Positions 34,877 to 47,600 of a DNA stretch of 64,000 nucleotides are shown in pieces (positions within the stretch are counted from its first letter, which is position 1; every line of letters starts with the position of its first letter). The position numbers and the translations under genes are program-made. The DNA is from Cyanophora paradoxa (lineage: Eukaryota > Glaucocystophyceae > Cyanophorales > Cyanophoraceae), in contig QPMI01000691.1 in assembly GCA_004431415.1 (NCBI GenBank), forward strand, positions 1 through 64,000. The letters are read 5' to 3'. Below the pieces are notes generated by a model that did no database searches, was not told the DNA's origin, and was given only the letters and a program-made list of their open reading frames with translations.

Positions 34877-35816
34877 AGGGGGGGTGGGGTACACGCAAAG
34901 TGAGGACCGCCGCAGGCGAGAAATCTAGACAGCTGCAGAGGTGCAGACGGGCAGGGAGACACACGAACCAAGATCGAGCCGGAGGCTCGGGTGGAATCCG
35001 AAGCCGATGGCGCGCTCGCCGCGGGTGCAAGAGAGCTGGCGTCGTGCGGCTGATCGCCGCCTCCAGCTGTAGATATAGATGGCGCCGAAGGCCTAGGGCT
35101 GGAGATTGAGTCAGCGCGTTAACGTTGCAATTGGCAGCGTCGGCGCTGCACAACCGACGCCGTCACGTGCACGCACCTGAGGAGGTGGCAGAGCGCCGCG
35201 CGGACGGCCTCCGGGCTCTGCGCATGCGCGCGTACGCGTTATGCGGGCTTCGGCGCGGCGCGGGTAATCGCCAGGCCCGGGCTCGATGTGCGCATGCGGC
35301 GGCCGGCGGCCGGAGCACCTGCGCGAATTCGCGAAGCGCCTCCGTCGTGGCGCCGGCGCCCGCCGTACGAGTAGCGAGCGATGAGTGCCGACGCAGCAGT
35401 TCTCGGGCGTACTGAGCCGCGTCCGAGACGAGGAACTCGGACCATCGCATGTCCGGAGCCTCGGGCGGGCTGGAGCGCGCGTTGCGATTGGGTCAGCGCG
35501 TTGGCAGCGTTAACGTTGGCGCTGTACATATGCATCCGACGCCGTCACGCACTTGAGGAGGCTGCAGAGCGCCAACCGTACCGCCTTTGGGCTCTGCGCA
35601 CGTAATGCGTTTGCAATTGGCGCGCGGGCTTCGGCGCGGCGCGGGAAATCGCGCGGCCCGGGCTCGACGGCGGGATCGGAGCACCTGCGAGAAGGCGCGA
35701 CGCGCCTCATTCGTGAGCGCGCCAAGTGATGGTTGCCGGCGCCGCAGTTCGAAGGCGCCATCAGTCGACTCCGAGATGACGAACGCGGACCAGTCCGCGG
35801 GCGCGCTGTGCTCCAT
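34877..35816 (-). CDS. Host gene with duplicated exon pair (helical repeat type)
   Basis: Two tandem exon pairs of identical size: 35816-35685 (132 nt, MEHSAPADWSAFVISEST..) with 35593-35553 (41 nt, SPKAVRLALCSLL), and 35450-35319 (132 nt, MRWSEFLVSDAAQYARELLR) with 35217-35177 (41 nt, SPEAVRAALCHLL). Donors read CAG|GTGCTCCG in both. An acceptor near 35471 would join the pairs in frame, and a Ser/Ala/Pro-rich last exon could run to a stop near 34877. Alternatively these are two small tandem genes, since each first exon has an ATG. The EAVRxALCxLL pattern suggests an armadillo/HEAT-like helical repeat. Confidence 0.4.
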
Positions 35817-36239
35817 CGATCTAGCGTCGAGAAGGAGCGAACTCGAGAAGGCCGTCGATGCTGCTCGGCGGCCTCGGCGGCCTCGGTGACTCGGTCTCTC
35901 AGGCGGGTACACAGTTGCGGGCGGTTGCGTACCCCTCTTCTGAACTGAAAAACGCGTTCAGCTTTCCAAGCGCCTCTAGCGGCCACGCTCACATAGCCGA
36001 TGCTCGGCTCTTAGCGCGGAGCACCGCCCGTTCCTAGCCGAGCCCGCTGCGTCGAGAAGACCGCCACATTGCTTTGCTGCTTAGCTATAGGCTTCTGGCG
36101 GTGAGCCTCGGAGGGCACGCGGCGGCCGCAGCACGATGCGAGCGTTGGGCCGCCCAACAGCTCGCGAGCCGCTGTACACCCCGCAGCAGGTTCTTCGCTT
36201 CTCCGCCCGCGCCCTGGGAGCCGCTGCCGCTCGCTGATC

Positions 36240-38849
36240 GATGTGTTGCCGGCAGTACAAGCCGCCTGCGACTGCGCGTGACAGCACCTGGCGGCGCAAG
36301 TGCCCCGGGACCGTGCAGGAGCAGATCGACCTGTACAGCGTGCGTCGAGACGCGCCACAGCCCGGCCCTCGAGCTCGCCGTCTGAGGTAGGCGCACGCGC
36401 AGACGAAGGGGGCCGGGAAATGGAGCGCGAGGCGGCTGGGCCCCCTGAGCTGGGAGACGACGGAGCCCGCCGGGCGGGGCGAGGCGCGGAGCTTCCGGCA
36501 GGCGCTGGGGAACACGCACTCGTGCACGTGCGCGCAGGGGCGGAAGGACGTCTGCGCGCACCTCGTCTTCGTCATGGTGCAGCACCTCGGCCTCGAGCCC
36601 GGCGACGAGCTTGTCTGGCAGGTCGGCGCCGCCCGCGGCCGCGCCTGGCGGCGACCCGGCTGACCTTTCCCGCAGCGCGGCTGGCTCGATCGCGAGGTCG
36701 AGGAGATCCTCGCCCGCGCCCCCGCCGCCCCCGTGCGCGCCCGCGCGCCCCGGCCCGCCTCTGCGTCTGCCCGCCCGCGTGAACGAAGCCCGCGCGCAGC
36801 CGCCGAAGCCCGCGGAGCCGTCTACAGAGGCAGAGGCGGCCGCCCCCCGCCCGAGGCGGCGGCGGCCGCCGCCGCGGGGCGGAGCGCCCGGCGGGGCGGA
36901 CGGGGCGTTCGAGGCGGCGGCCCCGGGCGAGGAGGAGGGGAACGGTCGGCGCCGCCGGGCGACGCGGAGGAGCTGCTGCAGACCGCCCCGTCCGCGCTGG
37001 ACTTCCCCGTCCACGACGTACCCCCGGCGGCCTCAGCCCCGCCCCTCCGCGCCCCCGGGCCAGGCCCGGGCCGCCGCCGCCGCCGCCCCTCCAGCCCGCC
37101 CTCACGGCACACGGCGCGCTCGGGCGCGGTGGCGGCGGCGCAGCAGCCGAAGGGGAAGCAGGAGGCGCCCGGCAAGGCCGCGAGCGGCGTGCGGTGGACG
37201 GGGAGGCTGTACCCCGGGCGCCGCGGCCCGGCTCGGCGGGGGCGGCCCCTGCGGGGCCGAGCCCCTTTCTGGAGCGCCTGAAGGCGGCGAAGGCGGACGG
37301 GGCCGGCCTGCAGGCGCCCGAGGAGCGGCTGGCTGCGCTGGAGCGGCTGGCGGCGGAGGCGGAGCGGGCGGGGGACGTGGAGGCTGCCGTCCGCGTCCGG
37401 GCGGAGGCGGTGCCGCTGGCGCGGCTCGTCGGCTCGCGGGCGGCGCTGGCGGCGGCGCACGCGCGGCTCTCGGAGGCGTACCTGTGCCTGGAGGCGCGGG
37501 CGCGGCAGTACAGCCCCGCCGACGCCGCCGCCGACGTATGCGAGAAGGTGCCTGGGGTTTCGAGACTCCTTCTTCCTCTTCCTCTGCTTTCTGATTTCGG
37601 CGCAGGCGGTGCAGCACGCGCGGGCGGCGTGCGAGGCGGCGGCGTGGGCGGACGTGGGGCCCGAGCTGGGCCAGGACGCGGCCCGCTGCCTCGCCCTCGC
37701 CCTCTCCCGCCGCGGCCAGTGCGCGCCCCGCCCCGCCCCGCCCCGGCCCGACCGCCCTACGCCGTTTTAGGCCCCCCCCCGCAGGCACGAGCTGGCGGGG
37801 GCGGAGGCGGCGAGGGCGCTGCAGGCGGCGGAGAAGCGGAACGGGCGCAAGTCGCCCCTCAACGCCCCCCTCCACCTCGTACGCCGGCCCAGGGCTCAGC
37901 TGAGCTGAGCTGAGCTGGGCTGAGGGGGGCCGTCCGCCCGCAGACGCTGGGGAAGGTGCTGGCGGCGGGGGGCCAGCCGGGCCCCGCCCTGGAGTCGCTG
38001 GCGCGGGCCTGGGAGCTGGCTGCGGACTTGAAGGACGGGGCGCTGGAGGCGAAGGTTTTTCTGGAGATGGCGCGCGTCTACGAGGCGCAGGGGCGGCTCG
38101 AGCAGGCCGACGACGCCTGCGAGCGCGCCAAGGCGGTACGCGGGTCTCTTCAACTGAGGCTGCGCCTCAGCTTAAGCGTGGCGCAGGCGCTGTGCGGGGC
38201 GGGGGCGGAGGGCGGGCCGGCGATGGCGGAGGCGTGCCTGCTGGCGGGGCGCGTCTGCGCCAAGCGGGGGGACCTGCCCGAGGCGGCGCGGAACGTGAAG
38301 ACCGCGCGGGCCCTCTTCGAGGCGGCGGGGGGCGGCCCGCTCGACCGCCGCGCCGTCGCCGCCGAGCGCGAGGGCGCCACCCTGCTCGTGCGTGCACGTA
38401 CCCCCCCGCGCCCCCAGGCGGCCCCTGAGTGAGCCTCCCTTCGCCCGCCCGCCCGCCCGCAGATCGCTGCGCGGAGCTACAGGGACGCCGGTGCGCCCCT
38501 ACCCCCCTCCTTTCCTCTACCCCCCCCGCCCACGCCCACGCCGGGGGGGGTAGAGGCGGTACTGCAAGAGGTGCTGGCGAAGGAGGCGGCGATCTTCGGG
38601 GCGCTCTCGGCGCACGTGGCGGAGACGGAGCGGCTCCTAGGAGCCGTCTGCACGGCCCTCAAGCGGCGGCGGGAGGCGCGGGCGCACTACGCGCGGGCGC
38701 TGCGCATCTTCGAGGGCCTCTTCGGGGCGGGGCACGCGCGGGCGGTCGAGCTCAGAGTGCTACTCGAGGTGCAGGCCGCCGCGAAGCCGGAGGCTGAGGC
38801 CAGTGCGGAGGCCGGGGCCGAGGAGGCGGAGGGCGGGGGGTCCACGTAG
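36240..38849 (+). CDS. SWIM zinc-finger protein with downstream TPR-like repeats (multi-exon)
   Basis: An early exon (about 36268-36345) reads YKPPATARDSTWRRKCPGTV. The SWIM exon (about 36450-36621) has SFRQALGNTHSCTCAQGRKDVCAH, i.e. CxC..CxH, then LVFVMVQHLGLEPGDELVWQ. The next exon (from 36676) begins RGWLDREVEEILAR. This order matches ZSWIM2-like ubiquitin-ligase-type proteins. After a low-complexity Arg/Pro linker, exons at about 37260-37547, 37606-37718, 37786-37880, 37943-38135, 38188-38390 and 38569-38849 encode Ala-rich helical hairpins of TPR type (EERLAALERLAAEAERAGDV, LARAWELAADLKDGALEAKV). Stop at 38847-38849. SWIM and TPR parts may be one gene or two; introns are 50-80 nt GT..AG. 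Confidence 0.5.
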
Positions 38850-41600
38850 GCCGGAGGCCGCCCGTCCGGCGCCCCGGCAGCACTTCCAGCGCGACACGAG
38901 ACGAAGAAGAGGAGCCTTTATCGCGGACGGCGCCCCCGCCGAGCGGGGAGCGAGCAAGCGAGGGTGTGCGTCCATGGATTCGGAGCGAGGCCGGACGGCC
39001 GCCGAGGAGGCGGAGGGCCCCCGAGGACGAGCCCGTCGCCGGCTGCGAGCCCCGCTTGGACCCTTGGACTTCGCGCCGCGGGCCCGCCCCTTCGACACCT
39101 CCGATGCCCCTTCGAATTCGAATTCCGCGCTCAAGGCAGACTATAGCTAGCAAAGGCAGACTAAAGCAGAGTCGACGTCGACTATAGCCAGAATGAAGTG
39201 GGTTTCGCGACTATAGCAGAGGCAGATTAAAGCAGACTATATAGACTGCACGTGCACCTGCACTCTCTGCAGCTGCTGCATTAAAAATATTGCATATTGA
39301 ACGATCATGGACTCCGATGCTCGGTGACTCAGTGACTGCGAGAACTTGCTGCATGCTCAAATTAAAGGAGCGACGCGTGGCACCGCTAATCCGGCCGCGG
39401 AAGAATTTTTAATTGAATATAACCGCTACTGCGAGGCTTTGCATCACGGCAGAGATACCGATTGCTGCAGCTGGCCGGACATCTTTCGCGGCCCTGGGAG
39501 GCTGGGACCGAGTATTGGAACATGAACGATGGTTCACTGCCGCCTACGTATACATGATCGTTTGTGAGAGCGTCATCGCGCCTATCCTTCACTCCTCTGC
39601 ACGTGTCACGGAGTCGAGTTTGAGCTAAGTTTGAAGTGCGTGTTTCCTTTGTCTGCTGGAAAAGTGGGATCCTGAGCGGTATGTACCCCCCCTCTGCTGC
39701 CGCATCGATATAGATATCGGCCACCCACTGGCCAGCCCGTCGAGATATATACTCGGCCCGTCACCCCTCAGCCGGGTCTCAGGGCCCATATTCAAGCGAG
39801 TCCCTGCGGAGCAGGAGCTCAAGTGGCCTTACATAATTAGGTCTTAATTGGGGCTTCAAGGCGTGAGGGTGACTGCTCTTCGCGGTTACCCAGGGGAGGG
39901 GGGAGGAGAAATAGCTAGGAGGGGGGGGGGGGGGGGGGGGGGGGCGGGGGCACTCGGCGAGGGCTGACGCTCAAGATCTAGAGCCACGGTGCTCAAGTGC
40001 TTAAGGCCTGGGGCACACCGGCTGATTCATGCACTTCACAGAAAAACTACGCATACCGAAAAATGGGTAATAAAAGGGCCACTGACTTGCCGTGCGCGTC
40101 AGTTGGGTCCGGGGAAGGGAATTTAACCTCGGCGAATCCAAAGATGTAGATCTAGATGCTAGAGAGCAGATCTAGATCTAGAGACTTCGGCCGGCGGGCC
40201 GGAAGAGGAACAAAGCCGCTGAGCCTCGGAGCTGGAGGAAGAAACTTGAAATGCAGAATTTAAGGCGGCCATGCCAGGCGAGCTGTCTTCGAGGCCTACG
40301 CGAGCTCGAGCTCGAGGCTAGGCCAGATCTAGAGGTAGGTCGCGGGCCCCGGGGGATGGCCGCTCGAGCTCATGCATGCGCATATGATCACAAATCGAAC
40401 CTTATATGCCTGCACGTGCACGTGCACTTGACTCGGGGAGGCGCGCGGCCGCGGCTTGCAATTGCCTTGGAGGCTGGCCTCCGCGCGCGCGCGATCTGCA
40501 TGCGCATGCGCGGGCAAAGCGCGCGCGCGCGATCTGCATGCGCGCGCGCGCGCGGTTGGAGCGGCTGCAGCGTGCGCGGCTGGCGCGCGCGGCTAGCGAG
40601 TCGTAGCGACATGTACAGCTGCAGCAGACTGCCAAGCGCTGAGAGCGCTATCCGATCATCGGATCGCGAGCTGTGCGGGAGTGAGCTCGAGAACTTCGGA
40701 AAGCGGCCGGCCGCGGGCGGGACCGGCGGCGCGGGTGTAGGAAGTGGCAGGGGGGCGCGGGCATCGACCGTCGGACTTGTTGACCATGAGCGCACGGCCG
40801 GCGTGGCCCGCTTGCGCGCGTGGCCGGTGTGCGCGGCTGGCGCGGCTAGCTAGAGCAAACTGCCACGCGCGCGAGAGAGGCGCGACAGTTGAAGCCGCGG
40901 CCGGCCGGCGCCGAGCTGAAGAGGAAGCGCTGGGCGGAGGGAGAAAGCGGCCGGGGGGTACTCTAAGAGGTTTTGCAGGGTAAGTTAACGCACTCTCCAA
41001 TGTGATTGGCTAGCGCACGCGGCGTCCTCCTACGCGACCGCGCACGCGCCCGGCCTCGCTCCCGCAGAACGGAATGTCGGGCATGATACGGGCAACGACC
41101 TCGAACTGGTCTGACCCGTACATCTGCTCCCTGTGCGTTGCTGGACCCGTTTTTGTCCCGGGTGTTGGTGCCTGTTCCTGGATCACCCTTTGGTCGGACG
41201 GGACCGGGAGACATGGTTTCGGGATCCCCTTGTGATGGGCTTTCAGGATATACCGCGCGGCCCGGGTTTTGCAGAGGTCGGGGAAATGGGATTTGGGGTA
41301 GGGTTGGGCCCGAGGGACAGGGACAGGGGAAGTGATTTTCCCTTCCCCAAAAAGAAGGGGCCTCACTTAAGCTTCAACACGCAAATTTACACGTGCACAA
41401 TGCGCCGGCCCTCGCGATTGCAAAGAGATGCGAAACCTAGATCTACAGAAAAAGCCCAGCCCGCTACTCGAAACCTACACACGCACACGCCTGCGCTGAA
41501 GGCGCCTTCTATATATAAAAGCGCTGCCGCGGTGTTTCGGGCCCGCGGCCGCGGGCGCCGGCAGCGGCGATAAAGAACCAGAGAGGGGGTACGTAAATAT
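38850..41600. other. Intergenic host DNA with low-complexity tracts
   Basis: No supported gene. It contains AGACTATAGC-type short repeats (39130-39245), a 24-G run (39921-39944), GATCTAGATCTAG palindromes (40140-40180) and a long alternating CG/GC tract with GCATGC cores (about 40480-40560). A minus-strand stretch near 41140-41050 reads REQMYGSDQFEVVARIMPDI and looks protein-like; it could be an orphan exon, but I cannot place it. Confidence 0.5.
39921..39944. repeat. Poly-G run (24 bp)
   Basis: Uninterrupted G24 in noncoding host DNA. A longer one (29 G) occurs at 48167-48195 inside an intron of the armadillo-like gene. Such tracts are G-quadruplex-prone and unreliable in assemblies. Confidence 0.95.
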
Positions 41601-41604
41601 ACGG

Positions 41605-44600
41605 CTAGACGACCATGCGGGTCTTGGCGGCGAAGGCGTCCAGTATCCCGGGCCCGGGGCCCCCCGCGCGGGGGTACGCGTACGCCGGGGCCGGCGCGGG
41701 GGCGGCGGGGGCGAAGAGGCGCTCCGGGGGCGGCGGGGGGGCGAAGGCCGAGGCGCAGGGGAGGGCGTGGGCGAGGGGCGGGGCGGAGGGCGCGTGGGGC
41801 GCGGGGAAGGCCTGCAGCTGCGGAACGAACGCATGAGAAACGAATCGATTTGTATTAGAAGGTTTTATAAGAATATTAGAAGATTCTATAAGAAGATTGC
41901 AAACAGAAAGCACCGGAGAGGAGAACTCGGCGGAGGCGTTCAGGTTCGCCGTGTTGCCCTTCTCGTCCGCCAGGGAGGCCTGCAGGGCGCTTCTATGAGA
42001 ATCTATCCAAGAATCTCATAAGGCTCTATAAGATTTTAAGCTTTAGCACCTGGAAGGCGTCGGAGGCGCGCTCGTCGGCGATGCGGCCGGCGGCCTCGTG
42101 CAGGGCGCAGAGCCCCGCGTCCAGCTCCGCCTGTCCGTTGCCCGCACGGGGCTCCCTCAGATCGGGCGCCGGGCGGGGGGAAGGGTTAAAGGGGGGTTAA
42201 AGGGGAATGGGGGTACAGCGCACGCGGAGGTCGCGGGGGAGCTCAGGGCCGTTCTCGAGGTCGGCGCGCAGGGCCTTGTACCCGTCCGAGCGCAGGATCT
42301 CCCCCCGGTGCGAGCGCCGCTGCGGGGGGCTTCAGCCAAGGCTAAGGCTCGAGCTCCGCTAGATCAAATTCGAGATCAAATTCGAGATCAAATTCGGGCG
42401 GGCGGGCGGGCCTGGGCGATGCGGAGGAGGGAGAGGATGGCGGCGCGGCGGAGCTCGCCCCGCAGCTCCGGCTCCGGCGGGTCGGGGCCCGCCGTCGCCA
42501 GCTGCGAGGCGGCGCCGTCAGATCAGATCAGATCAGATCCAGCGCTAGAGCTCTCGGCGGAGATGGGGGGCGATGGGAGCCGCCACGGAAGACGGCAATA
42601 GGGTGACGGAGGCGCTCTTAGCGGAGATTTGAACCGCTTAGTCGATTGGGGGCGTGAGATCAGATCAGATCAGACCCAGCGCATTAAGCGGAGATGCGGG
42701 GCGTTGGGTCGACGGCGTTAGGGCTTCAAGCCTCGGCACTTCTAATTAAGAGATCTATCCAAGGAGATCTAATTAAGCGATTCGAGAGAAACAAAGCAGA
42801 GGGCGGACGGAGGTGAGGCAGGCGACGAGGAAGCGGACGCCGCCGGCGGCCACGAACGCGTCCACCAGCTCCTCCACGTGCCTGGAGGGGGGGGGGAGTC
42901 AGGGGGGGTAGAGGATGACGGGGACGTGGGCGGGGGCGGAAAGGGAGAGACGGGGCTAGACTTGCAGACGCGGCTAGGCTTGGATCGAACTAGGCTCAGG
43001 GGGGCCGGGCGGGGGGCAGAGCCAGGAGGGGGCGGGCGCGTAGGCTAGACACCTAGACTAGACGGGGAGGAGGGAGAGGAGGGGGCGGAGCGCGGGGCGA
43101 GGCCGGACGAGTAACGCTCGGCTGGCCGTGGGCTCCATTCGAATTGAAGGGGCGGGGGGCGGGGAGCGGGGGGAAAGGGGGCGCACCCGTCGTCGGCCTG
43201 GGCGGCCTGGGCGCGGGTGCGGGAGCGGTTGAAGAGGCCCGAGAGGCTGCGCGGGGAGCGGCTCAGAATCAGAACTAGAGCTGTAAGCTCTGAGCTTGCA
43301 GAAGCTTGAAGCTTAAGCGTAGAGAAGCTCGGCTGGAGCTTGGCTAGAGAGGGGCGCGCGCGGGGGTGGGACCTGCGGGAGGAGGAGGAGCGGGCGTCCT
43401 CGTCGTCCTCCGGGGCGAAGTGGGCGGGGCCCGCGCCGCGCGACACCAGCGCGAACGAGGCCTGCGGGGGGCGTGGTGAGAGGGCGGCCGCAGTGAGGGG
43501 GCGTGGTGAGGGTCCGTGGTGAGGGAAGGGGCGGCGCCCATGAATAGGATGAAGATAGGGGGAGGGGCGGTGCGGGGCGACCGCGCATTGACAGGCTGAA
43601 GATAGGGCGGTGAAGGGGCGGCGCGGTGAAGGGGCGGGGCGGGGCGGGGCGCGGATGCTGAACGGCCGAGCGCTGCTGACGCTGTAGACGCTGTAGAGCC
43701 TTCTAATATTCTTATGGAACCTTATAAAATTCTTATAGAACCTTCTATCATGAAAAGGGGCCCAGCATGAGGGCGGGGGCGGCGCACGGCGACGTGGGAG
43801 CAGGCGCGGAGGGCGGGGCGCGCCGGCGCCGCGCCCCGCGCGATGAGCTGCGGCAGGTACCGCGACGCCGCCGGCACCATCTGCGCGGGGCGGGGCCCTG
43901 TCAGATTTCTATGGGATCGAACTCCAACGCGATTAGATGATTCCATGAGAGCGATCTATATTAGACGCGCGCCGCGCATGCGCGTCGGGGCCATCAGGAG
44001 AAGCGGCCATCTCCTACTACTAGTTGTTGTTGTGTCCTAATGCAAATCGTTTCTATCGCGGGGCGGGGGCTGGGGCGGGGCGGGGCGCGCCTTGGCGGGG
44101 CCCTTGGCGGCCACGAGGTGCTTCGCGACCTGCCGAGCGAGGCGAGCGGGCAGGCGAACAGGCGTCAGCGGCCCCGTGATCAGTCTCAGAGGCCTTCAGA
44201 GGCCTCTGAGGCTTCTTGGGCCTCGGCCTCAACCTCAGTGGAGCGGGTGGGAGGCCCCGCACCTTGCGGCGGAGGCCGGCGGCGGGCCCGGCCTCGGCGG
44301 CGGCGCGCGCGAGGCCGCAGACGAGCGCCAGCACCGACGCCGCCGTCACCTGCCCGGAGATGTGAGGGGGCGCGCAGGGTCAGGCTCAAGCCGCCGAGGG
44401 CGCCGCCGAGGGCGCCGCCGAAGGCGCCGCCGACGGAGAAGCTAGAAGCTACACAGCTAGAAGCCATCTAGAAAAGAAGATTTAGAAGCTAGAAGCTAGA
44501 AGCCGTCTAAAAAATCTCCCAAAGAATTCGGAGCCAGTAAGGAAGCTACCTCGTCGTGGCCGGTGAAGAACTAGAAGCCGTCTATCTAAGCTAGCAAAGA

Positions 44601-47600
44601 AGCCAAGGAGGGGGCGGACCTCGTCGGCGGCGGGGAGGAGGTCGAGGGCGGCGGAGAAGCTAGCTGTATAGAAGCCATATAACTAGAAGCCTTCTAGAAT
44701 AAAATATCTAAACCATCTAGAACAGCCCCCAAAGAATTCGGAGCCAGCTAAGAAGCTAACTCGGACCTCGTCGTCGGCGGGGAGGAGGTCGAGGGCGGCG
44801 GCGAGGAGGTGCGCCTCGAGCATCTGCCGCGCCCCGGCCTCGCCCGCCCCCGGCGCCGCGTGCGCCAGCGCCAGGCACGCCAGCCCCGCCGCCGCCACGC
44901 CCTGCCCGCAGGTGAGAAGGCGAGTCGGCGAGGCTATATAGCTAGGATATTAGGACAGGATAGGCGGCGGTGGGCTAGGACAGGATGGCGTATATATCCT
45001 ACGTCAGGCGGCGGCGGGGCTAGGATAGGAAACGCCGCTTGGATAGACTGTTGGGCGGAGCGGCGGCGTCCCCCTATCCTTAGGCCTCCCCGGGGCGAGA
45101 GGGGCGAGGGCGGCTGCGGGCACCTGGGCGCCCGAGGCGGCCTTGATCATCGTGTCCAGCAGCCCGCACTCGGCGAGCGCCGCCTGCCGAACCATAGCGT
45201 TAGAGAGCTCGAGGCGGACGGGGGGGCCCGGGAGCCTGCCTAGTTCGCGGCGCGGCGCACGGGCGCGCATTTTACTTTTACATGAAACGAAATCTTATGA
45301 TAAGAGCTTATCCAGAGCGCGCCTCGGCTCGGATCGGTTCCCCGGCTCGGCTAAAGAAAGAGAGAGAGAAAGCTTACAAGATCTTATTTAGAGCGCGCGG
45401 CTCGGCTAAGCTTCGCGGAGGGGCGGGGGCCGGGCGGGGTGGCGCACGGGGGCTTGGGGGGCCTGGGCGGCGTAGCCGAGGAGCTTGAGGACGCCGCGCC
45501 GCGCCTCCTCGAAAGGCGCAGCCTGCCCGAGCCGGGGGCGGAGGCGGGGCGGGCGAGTTAGCGAAGCTCAGGTAGGGCTCAAAGCTAGGAAAAAGCTAAG
45601 CGGGGAGCCTGCATGGCGGGAGGGGGTCGGGCGGACCTTGTAGAGGCGGGCGAGGTCGCCGAGCAGGGGCCCCTCCTGCGCCCCCGGGCCCCGCCCCTCA
45701 GCGGAGCGGGGCGGAGCGAACGAGGGAGGCGCCGGTCTTAGGCGCAAGCGAGAGAACGGGGCACGCCGCCGCTTCTAGAACGGGGGCACGCCTAGCGCCC
45801 CCGCCACACCCCGCTTCGCGAAGCGAGGGAGGGAGGCGACGGTCTTTAGGGCGCCGCGCCCGAGACTCAGATCGCAGGCGCAAGCGGAGCGAGGGAGGCG
45901 CCGGTCTTAGGAGCTCCGCGCGCGGGTCCGCGCTCGAGCGATCTGAATCTAGATGAAGACCCCCGAGCGTGTGCCTGCGCCCTGCCCCGCCCCGCCCCGC
46001 CCCGGCGCGGCGCGGGGCGCTCACCAGGAGGGCGCGCTGGCAGGCGGGGTTGCGCCGGGCGAGGCGGCAGAGCGCCAGGAGGGCCGCCGAGCGCGCCTCG
46101 GGGGGCAGCGGCGCCGGCCCCGCCGAGCCGGACGCCGTCCCCGCCAGCAGCGGCACCGCCCCCTGCCGTCCACCCGGGCGCGTCAGCTCACTTCTTCTAT
46201 GAAGCGCTGAAGCGAGCCGAGAGGTTTCTCGGCGCCTGAAGAACATGCTTTATGAGAAGCTGAGATGAGCTCATATGAGAAGCTCCGTGAGCTCGCGTCG
46301 GCGTCCGATAAGTTCTTCGATCTCATGGCGTATTTAAAGGGCGCACGGCGGCGCGGGCGGCGTCCTGGAAGCCGGCGTCCCCCTCCGCCAGCGCCGCGAT
46401 CGTCCGCCCCGCCTGCGCGCCACGCCCGGTCAGCCGTGGAGGGGAGGGCTGGGCGGGGATCGTCGAGAATAGAGGCGGGGCGGGGCGGGGCGCCCGAGGC
46501 GAGAGAGCAGGCGGGCTTGGACTATCGGTGAGGTGGGGAGGGGCGGGGCGGGGCGGGGCATGGCCCGGGCGGATCGTCGAGAAGAGAGGCGAGGCGGCGG
46601 AGGCGAGCGAGCCGGCGGGCTTGGACTTAGGCTTGGACTAATTACGAGGGGCGGGCGGGCGGGCGCCTAGCCGGGAGGGGGGAGGCGAGCGGGCTTGAAG
46701 CGCGGACTGTCGGTTCGGCTCAGACGGCTCGGACGGACCTGGGCGGCGATGGCGGGGCCGCCGGAGCGGACTGCGTCGAGGAGGGCCCGCACCACCTGCG
46801 GCCGCACGCGGGTGATCATGATTACGAGCCGCTCCCTCGCACGACGAGAAGCAAGCGCGAGTCTGCGATAGAGGGGCCGACCTGCGGGTCGCGCAGGCGG
46901 GCGGGGGGCGCCGTGCCCCGCCGCCGGATCTCCTCCAGTCCCCGCATCGCCTCCAGCCGGGCCTGCCGGGGCCCGGAGTGAGCGCGCAATGTAAGGCTTA
47001 GAGGGCTCGAAGCTTATAAATAAAAATAAGAGTAATTAAGAGTAAGGTAGAAGCTTATAATCAAGAGTAAGAGTACTTAGAGAGGCCTGCCATGGCCAGA
47101 GTAAGCTATGCGTACGCTCAGGGCACATATAATTAGGCTTAGAGGGCTCGAAGGCCCTAATCGACGGCGGGCGCACGACGAAGGTGTCGCCGGTGAGGTC
47201 CCGTATGCACGCCTTCACCTCGTCCGTCTCCACCCGCCGCTGCGAATGCCCGCCGCCTTAGTGACCAGAAAAGTCGAGGAAGGAAGAAGCGAAGGGGGGG
47301 GAGCGGAGGAGGAAACTTCGTACCCGGATGGCGCGGGAGGCCTGGAAGCGCTCGAAGGCCTCCTCGACGCCCCCGCGGAAGAAGGCGTCGAACTCCAGCT
47401 GCGAGATCTGCGTAGCCCCGGTGGGTGGGCGGGCGGGTACCGGAACCGGAGGTCTAGGTCGGCGCCCCGAGGCGGGAGCTATGGGGCGTGGGGGGAAGGG
47501 GGGGCGGATCTTGACGCCCGAGAGGGGGTGGGGGGGGTTGAAGGGGGGGTACCGGACCTTGCCGTCGCCGGAGCGGTCGAGGGCGGCGAGGAGGGCGGCC

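Noticed and set aside
36085-37014. 309-codon minus-strand frame
   Set aside because: It is antisense to the SWIM exon and the Arg/Pro-rich linker; GC-rich DNA leaves long open shadows. The plus strand carries the recognisable domain.
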